A stretch of DNA of 25,644 bases from Pelomonas sp966111775. GTDB taxonomy: Bacteria; Pseudomonadota; Gammaproteobacteria; Burkholderiales; Burkholderiaceae_C. Every line of letters starts with the position of its first letter. Within the stretch, counting starts at the first letter, position 1. This document shows, piece by piece, positions 21,532-25,644 of this stretch. The DNA lies in NCBI GenBank assembly GCA_966111775.1, contig CBHWBD010000059.1:1-25644 (forward strand), in the 5' to 3' direction. The notes under the pieces were generated by a model. It ran no database searches. It saw nothing but the letters and a program-made list of their open reading frames with translations, and had not been told where the DNA came from. The translations under genes were made by a program, and so were the position numbers.

Positions 21532-22539
21532 ATGACGACGATGAAGATCAGCGTGCTGGGCGCCGGCGCCTGGGGTACGGCCCTGGCCATCCAGGCGGCC
21601 GAGGCCGGGCATGACGTGAGCTTGTGGGCGCGCGACGCCGCGGCCATCGAAGCCATGCGGGCCAGCCGCCGCAACGCGGCCTATCTTCCCGACAGCACCT
21701 TGCCCGCTGCCCTGGCGCTGACGGCGGATCGCGCCGCGGCCATCGCTCATGCGGCCCAAGGCCTGACCATCGTTGCGACGCCCATGTCCGGCCTGCGCGA
21801 GACGCTGGCCGTGCTGCCTTCGACGCAGCGCGTCTTGTGGCTGTGCAAGGGCTTCGAGGCTGGCACCGGCCGCCTCGGCCACGAAATCGCCCGCGAACTG
21901 CAACCGGCCATGCGCGTCGGTGTGCTGTCGGGCCCGAGCTTTGCGCAGGAGGTGGCCGCGGGTCGGCCCACGGCCCTGGTGGCGGCCAGCGAAGACGCCG
22001 ACCTGGCCCAGGCCGCCGTCGATGCCTTCCACGGCGATCGATTGCGGGTCTACACCTCGAGCGACCCGGTCGGCGTCGAGGTCGGCGGGGCGGTCAAGAA
22101 CGTGATGGCCATTGCCGTCGGCGTCTGCGACGGCCTGTCGGCATCGGCGCCCGACGCGCCGGGGCTGAACGCCCGCGCCGCGCTGATCACCCGTGGCCTG
22201 GCCGAGATGCTGCGCCTGGGCTTGGCCCTGGGCGCCAAGGTCGAGACCTTCATGGGCCTGTCCGGCCTGGGCGACCTGGTGCTGACGGCGACCGGCGACC
22301 TGTCCCGCAACCGCCGCGTCGGCCTGATGCTGGCCCAGGGCCTGGCCCTGCCGCAGATCCTGGCTCAGCTCGGCCATGTGGCCGAAGGCGTCTACAGCGC
22401 ACCGACGGTGCTGGCGCGGGCGCGTGAGGTGGGCGTCGAGATGCCCATCACCGAAGGCATGGTGGCCTTGCTGGATGGCCGGCTGCGCGCGGCCGATGCG
22501 GTCGAGCACCTGATGGGCCGTGAGGCCCGCGCCGAATAG
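21532..22539 (+). CDS. gpsA: Glycerol-3-phosphate dehydrogenase [NAD(P)+]
   Basis: A 335-residue cytoplasmic enzyme reducing dihydroxyacetone phosphate to sn-glycerol-3-phosphate, the backbone for phospholipids. N-terminal nucleotide-binding motif GAGAWGTALA; LSGPSFAQEVAAGRPTA; catalytic Lys in VGGAVKNVMAIAVGV; and GLSGLGDLVLTATGDLSRNRRVG for substrate binding. An alternative start is ATG 21541 (MKISVLGAG), which matches most homologues. Order secB-gpsA is widely conserved. Its TAG stop directly abuts the trmL stop on the other strand. A link with plsC, about 5 kb away, is only pathway-level. Confidence 0.96.
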   Translation: MTTMKISVLGAGAWGTALAIQAAEAGHDVSLWARDAAAIEAMRASRRNAAYLPDSTLPAALALTADRAAAIAHAAQGLTIVATPMSGLRETLAVLPSTQRVLWLCKGFEAGTGRLGHEIARELQPAMRVGVLSGPSFAQEVAAGRPTALVAASEDADLAQAAVDAFHGDRLRVYTSSDPVGVEVGGAVKNVMAIAVGVCDGLSASAPDAPGLNARAALITRGLAEMLRLGLALGAKVETFMGLSGLGDLVLTATGDLSRNRRVGLMLAQGLALPQILAQLGHVAEGVYSAPTVLARAREVGVEMPITEGMVALLDGRLRAADAVEHLMGREARAE

Positions 22540-23010
22540 TCAGTTTCCGCCGCTGTAGCCGTTCTGCCGCCAGGCCTCGAAGACGGCGACGGCCACGCTG
22601 TTGCTGAGGTTGAGGCTGCGCTGGCCTTCACGCATGGGCAGCCGTACGCGCTGTTCGAGCGGAAAGCTGTCGCGCAGCGCCGGCGCCAGGCCGGCCGTCT
22701 CGCTGCCGAACACGAACCAGTCGCCGGCCTGCCAGGCGACTTCGCCGAAGGGCCGGCTGCCGCGCGTCGTGAAGGCGAACATGCGTGTCTTGTCGGGCGT
22801 CTCGGCGGCGAGGAAGGCCGCCCAGTCGGCATGCCGCTGCACGCGGGCGTACTCGTGATAGTCCAGGCCGGCGCGCTGCAGCAGCTTGTCTTCCATGGAA
22901 AAGCCCAGCGGCTCGATGAGGTGCAGGGCGCAGCCGGTGTTGGCGGCGAGCCGGATCACGTTGCCCGTGTTGGGCGGGATCTCGGGCTGGACAAGGACGA
23001 TATGGAACAT
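22540..23010 (-). CDS. trmL: tRNA (cytidine(34)-2'-O)-methyltransferase TrmL
   Basis: A 156-residue SPOUT-class methyltransferase that modifies the wobble nucleotide of certain leucine tRNAs. It begins MFHIVLVQPEIPPNTGNVIRLAANTG, and the trefoil-knot SAM site is built by VFGSETAGL and LPMREGQRSLNLSNSVAVAVFEAWRQ. Start ATG 23010 is fixed by the conserved N-terminus; upstream sequence in frame is part of the repeat element. Downstream of comF on the same strand, separated by 162 bp that holds repeat copy B. Confidence 0.95.
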   Translation of the reverse strand: MFHIVLVQPEIPPNTGNVIRLAANTGCALHLIEPLGFSMEDKLLQRAGLDYHEYARVQRHADWAAFLAAETPDKTRMFAFTTRGSRPFGEVAWQAGDWFVFGSETAGLAPALRDSFPLEQRVRLPMREGQRSLNLSNSVAVAVFEAWRQNGYSGGN

Positions 23011-23045
23011 GGACGCGAGTATCAGTGTTGCGTTCGGGCCGAGCG

Positions 23046-23171
23046 CCGGGCCGCTCCCTAGCCGGCCCGCCCTGGCGATGTGCACGCGGCTCGATGCCGC
23101 GTGCATCGCCGTCCCCTCGGGGGACCGGTCAGGCGTGCCCGCGTCCAGCGGGGCAGGACTGGACGAGGGGC
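23046..23171. repeat. Structured intergenic repeat, copy B (three hairpins)
   Basis: Diverged copy of the element at 9922-10044, same orientation on the plus strand. It runs from CCGGGC to GACGAGGGGC and ends 2 bp from the comF stop. Hairpin 1 pairs GGCGAT and GCACGCGGC with GCCGCGTGC and ATCGCC (GT bulge), loop TCGAT. Hairpin 2 is GTCCCC/GGGGAC. Hairpin 3 is CGTCCAG/CTGGACG. By hand alignment about 46 of the last 60 positions match copy A with one indel, and stem 1 differs by paired changes. Confidence 0.7.
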
Positions 23172-23172
23172 C

Positions 23173-23925
23173 TCAATCTTCGGGTTCCGGTGTTCGAGCA
23201 ATGACCCAGGCCTGCACGCTCATGACGCCGGCCTGCAGCAGCACGCCGGCCAGCTCGAACAGCGTCGCGCCGCTGGTCATCACATCGTCCAGCAGGGCGA
23301 CGCTGGTGCCGCGCAGCCTGCCCGCGCGCAGCGGCTCGACGGCGAAGACGCCGCGCACGTTGGCGGCGCGGTCCTCCAGCTTGAGGCCGGCTTGGGCGGA
23401 GTTGTGGCGCACGCGCAGCAGCAGCTCGGGATCGCAGCGCAGGCCGCGCCGCCGTGCCAGCGCCTTGGCCAGTTCATACGACTGGTTGTAGCCGCGCTCG
23501 CGGATTCGTGCATCGGACAGGGGCACGGGCAGCAGCCAATCGGGGGCTTCGACCTCGGCCGCATTGAGGGCGGTGTTGAGGCGCTCCAGCAGGCTTTCGC
23601 GCAGTTCCAGGGCCTGGTGGTATTTGAAGTGCTGCAGCAGGCCATCCCAGGGAAAACGGTAGTCCAGGGCCGCGATGGTGCGATCCAGGGGCGGCGCCGT
23701 CTGCAGGCAGCGCCCGCATTGCGGCCGCGGGCGGCCGATGAGCTCGGGCGGCAGGCGCGCCGCGCAGGTCCAGCAGCGCGGCTGCGGGCGCGCGTACAGG
23801 GCCAGGCAGGCCTCGCAGATGGTCTGGTGGCTCCAGGCGCGGCAGACGGCGCACTGGCCGGCGCAGCGCAGCAGGACCTTCTCGATCAGTGCGGGCTTCG
23901 TTGCCGACAGGGAGCGCTCGGGCAT
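23173..23925 (-). CDS. comF: ComF family phosphoribosyltransferase-like protein
   Basis: A 250-residue protein with an N-terminal cysteine-rich region (CAVC, CEAC, CWTC, CGRC; probable double zinc finger) and a C-terminal type I phosphoribosyltransferase-like domain with the PRPP loop VALLDDVMTSGATL. Middle motifs LLQHFKYH and LLPVPLSDARIRERGYNQSYELAKAL are typical. ComF/GntX proteins are required for natural transformation in several bacteria, acting on incoming DNA in the cytoplasm, though the reaction is not defined. With pilus regulation genes in the same window it hints at competence, but the link is weak. Divergent from the BioC-like gene across 23 bp. Confidence 0.93.
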   Translation of the reverse strand: MPERSLSATKPALIEKVLLRCAGQCAVCRAWSHQTICEACLALYARPQPRCWTCAARLPPELIGRPRPQCGRCLQTAPPLDRTIAALDYRFPWDGLLQHFKYHQALELRESLLERLNTALNAAEVEAPDWLLPVPLSDARIRERGYNQSYELAKALARRRGLRCDPELLLRVRHNSAQAGLKLEDRAANVRGVFAVEPLRAGRLRGTSVALLDDVMTSGATLFELAGVLLQAGVMSVQAWVIARTPEPED

Positions 23926-23948
23926 CGGCTCAATATACTGACCGCGCC
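23926..23948. promoter_or_regulatory. 23-bp divergent comF/BioC-like gap with back-to-back -10-like boxes
   Basis: TATACT on the plus strand (23934-23939) lies 9 nt before the BioC-like ATG; TATATT on the minus strand (plus 23932-23937) lies 6 nt before the comF ATG. These predict leaderless or nearly leaderless mRNAs both ways. No clear -35 box on either side. Same length and layout as the phr/yqgE gap. Confidence 0.4.
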
Positions 23949-24872
23949 ATGAGTGAACCGGTCTCGACCCCTACTTCAAACAAGGGGCCGCGGCCCCAGG
24001 ATCTCGACGCCGCTGCCGTGCGCCATCAGACGCGCCGCCTCGCGGCCGCCGCGCAGCCGCCCTGGCTGCACGAGGAGGTCGCGGGCCGCATGGCCGAACG
24101 CCTGACCTATATCAAGCTGCAGCCCCAGCGGGTGCTGGATGCGTCGCCGGCCCTGGGTGCGAGCGGCGAACTGCTGCGCCTGGCCTATCCCCAAGCCGAC
24201 ATGCTGTGGCACGAGGCCGACGCGGTGTTGGCGGCGCGCGCGGCCGAAAAACGCCAGCGCAACTGGTGGCAGAAGCTGCGCGGCGCGTCTTCGGGCCAGG
24301 TCGAGACCTTGCCCGCACGGCCCGAAGTCGATCTGCTGTGGTCCAACATGGCCCTGCATGCCAGTGCCGACCTGCCGGAGCTGCTGGCCGGCTGGCAGGC
24401 CAGCATCGCGGTGGGCGGCTTCGTCATGTTCTCCTGCCTGGGGCCGGACAGCTTTCTCGAGCTGCGCAGCCTCTACGCCCGCCAGGGCTGGGGCCGGCCG
24501 GCACCGGACTGGTGGGACATGCACGACATCGGCGACCTGGTTCTGAAGGCCGGTTTTGCCGACCCCGTCATGGACCAGCAGCGCCTGCGCCTGACCTGGG
24601 CCAGCCCCGAAAGCCTGCTTGCCGATCTGCGCAGCCTCGGCGGCAACCTGGCGCCGACACGCTTCGCCGGCCTGCGCGGCCGGGCCTGGAAGGCGGCCCT
24701 GCTGACGCAGCTGGAAACCCTGCGCGACGGCGAGGGCCGGCTGGCGCTGACGCTGGAGCTGGTGTTCGGCCATGCCTTCAAGGCCGCACCCCGGCTGACG
24801 GTGGCTGCCGAGACCCATGTGTCCATCGATGCCATGCGCGCCACGCTGCGCAAGGGGCGCGAAACCGGCTGA
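23949..24872 (+). CDS. BioC-like SAM-dependent methyltransferase
   Basis: A 307-residue protein of the malonyl-ACP O-methyltransferase (BioC) type. The strongest evidence is the central-to-C-terminal stretch: FVMFSCLGPDSFLELRSLY, then WWDMHDIGDLVLKAGFADPVMDQQRLRLTWASPESLLADLRSLGGN, close to the BioC pattern. The SAM-binding motif I is poor: RVLD64-ASPALG70-ASGE in place of the usual hhD(L/I)GCGTG. BioC masks the carboxylate of malonyl-ACP to start pimeloyl synthesis for biotin, but no other bio gene is in view. It could be a divergent paralogue or a non-biotin methyltransferase. Start ATG 23949 chosen after the TATACT box; it is upstream of coxB by 177 bp. Confidence 0.8.
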   Translation: MSEPVSTPTSNKGPRPQDLDAAAVRHQTRRLAAAAQPPWLHEEVAGRMAERLTYIKLQPQRVLDASPALGASGELLRLAYPQADMLWHEADAVLAARAAEKRQRNWWQKLRGASSGQVETLPARPEVDLLWSNMALHASADLPELLAGWQASIAVGGFVMFSCLGPDSFLELRSLYARQGWGRPAPDWWDMHDIGDLVLKAGFADPVMDQQRLRLTWASPESLLADLRSLGGNLAPTRFAGLRGRAWKAALLTQLETLRDGEGRLALTLELVFGHAFKAAPRLTVAAETHVSIDAMRATLRKGRETG

Positions 24873-25049
24873 AAGGGGGGTGTATCCCCGGGGTCGCCGC
24901 GGCTCGGCCCCCTCGGAGCCTGGGCTAAAATCCCGCGCCGCATAGAGGGCTTGGGGGCAAAACCCGGCTCAAACCGCGGAACTTGCGCTCTACGTCCGGC
25001 CGTCGGGTCGGATTGCAAGCCCCGCTCCTCAAAGAACCAAGTGACAACC
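24873..25049 (+). other. Intergenic region upstream of coxB
   Basis: 177 bp without a credible ORF. It holds a small inverted repeat GGCTC (24901-24905)/GAGCC (24916-24920), a TAAAAT box (24926-24931) without a good -35, and a 7-bp inverted repeat GGGCTTG (24947-24953)/CAAGCCC (25016-25022) separated by 62 nt. A long coxB leader starting near 24938 is possible. No tRNA or known riboswitch pattern seen. Confidence 0.4.
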
Positions 25050-25644
25050 ATGACGATGATGAACGCACGAGTGCATAGCGCCTCACGCGCTTGGGGCCGC
25101 TGGGCCACGGCGGCGATGGCGGCCCTGGCAGCGGGACCGGCCCTGGCGGTCAACGACCTCAAGGGCGGTCCGGGCGTCAATCAGCTCAATCTGCCTGAGC
25201 CGGTCACGCGCATCGCGGCCGACCAGATGTGGCTGCACAACTTCGTGATGATCGTCTGCGTCGTCATCTTCGTCGCCGTGTTCGGCGTCATGTTCTATTC
25301 GATCTTCAAGCACCGCAAGTCCAAGGGCGCGGTGTCGGCCAACTTCCACGAGAGCGTGGCCGTCGAGATCGCCTGGACCGTCGTGCCCTTCCTCATCGTC
25401 ATCGGCATGGCCCTGCCGGCCACCAAGGTGGTGGTCGCGATGAAGGACACCACCAACGCCGACGTGACCATCAAGGCCACCGGCTACCAGTGGAAGTGGG
25501 GCTACGACTACCTGAAGGGCGAAGGCGAAGGCATCGGCTTCCTGGCCACGCTGGACACCGCCCAGCGCGAGTCCTCCAACACCGGCCATCCCGAGCCGGT
25601 CGACAACTACCTGCTGAAGGTCGACAACCCGCTGGTGGTGCCGG
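25050..25644 (+). CDS. coxB: Cytochrome c oxidase subunit II, N-terminal part
   Basis: 198 residues are visible before the window ends. A signal sequence is followed by a likely cleavage after ALA at residue 33 (PALA-VNDL). Two membrane helices follow: about residues 59-82 (NFVMIVCVVIFVAVFGVMF) and about 99-122 (AVEIAWTVVPFLIVIGMALP), then the periplasmic cupredoxin domain with KATGYQWKWGYDYL, the aromatic cluster near the cytochrome c docking site. The binuclear CuA ligands lie beyond the window. EIAWTVVP is highly characteristic of subunit II of aa3-type oxidases. Three near ATGs (25050, 25056, 25059) are possible starts; the ribosome-binding site (AAAGAA) is weak. coxA and others should follow. 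Confidence 0.96.
   Translation, partial: MTMMNARVHSASRAWGRWATAAMAALAAGPALAVNDLKGGPGVNQLNLPEPVTRIAADQMWLHNFVMIVCVVIFVAVFGVMFYSIFKHRKSKGAVSANFHESVAVEIAWTVVPFLIVIGMALPATKVVVAMKDTTNADVTIKATGYQWKWGYDYLKGEGEGIGFLATLDTAQRESSNTGHPEPVDNYLLKVDNPLVVP

Noticed and set aside
24895..24940. Possible third copy of the structured repeat upstream of coxB
   Set aside because: Only a GGCTC/GAGCC stem and a C-rich run are shared; order and ends do not match the two clear copies.

Overview
The window reads as a chromosomal stretch of a G+C-rich betaproteobacterium of the order Burkholderiales, probably a Roseateles/Rubrivivax/Leptothrix-type lineage. The grounds are the very strong GC third-position bias, the gene orders pyrR-pyrB-pyrC', rhodanese-grxC-secB-gpsA and trmL-comF-BioC-like-coxB, and best-recognised protein signatures. 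The genus is inference. There are 25 protein genes, two of them cut by the window ends. I see no IS element, phage, CRISPR, tRNA or rRNA, and no gene-free stretch over 300 bp.

Layout. 1-10987 (+) is a signalling block: the end of pilus chemoreceptor PilJ, the giant hybrid kinase ChpA, a diguanylate cyclase 10 nt behind it, a CHASE3 sensor kinase overlapping its NarL/LuxR-type regulator, and a stand-alone REC protein with a dead GGDEF domain. 10988-12418 (-) is a class I photolyase. 12442-16895 (+) is a tightly overlapping operon yqgE-ruvX-pyrR-pyrB-pyrC'-plsC. 16879-18263 (-) is hydroxypyruvate isomerase plus a DUF4254 protein, divergent from a family 9 glycosyltransferase (18316-19269, +). 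gpmA (-) is divergent from rhodanese-grxC-secB-gpsA (+). trmL and comF (-) follow, then a BioC-like methyltransferase (+) and the start of coxB (+).

How it fits together. The Pil-Chp kinase is physically tied to c-di-GMP synthesis, and a second c-di-GMP-fold protein that cannot be catalytic sits nearby, so the block looks like a surface-motility/second-messenger module. The pyr operon makes aspartate transcarbamoylase together with a metal-site-less dihydroorotase homologue, expected to be a structural partner. The rest is housekeeping: redox, protein export, phospholipid precursors, glycolysis, tRNA modification, respiration.

Most interesting non-coding signals: two diverged copies (9922-10044 and 23046-23171) of a three-hairpin intergenic element whose main stem is kept by compensatory changes; two dyads of identical geometry (10047-10069, 20058-20080); and two 23-bp divergent gaps with back-to-back -10-like boxes that predict leaderless mRNAs. 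I did not find a clearly novel defence or mobile system here.
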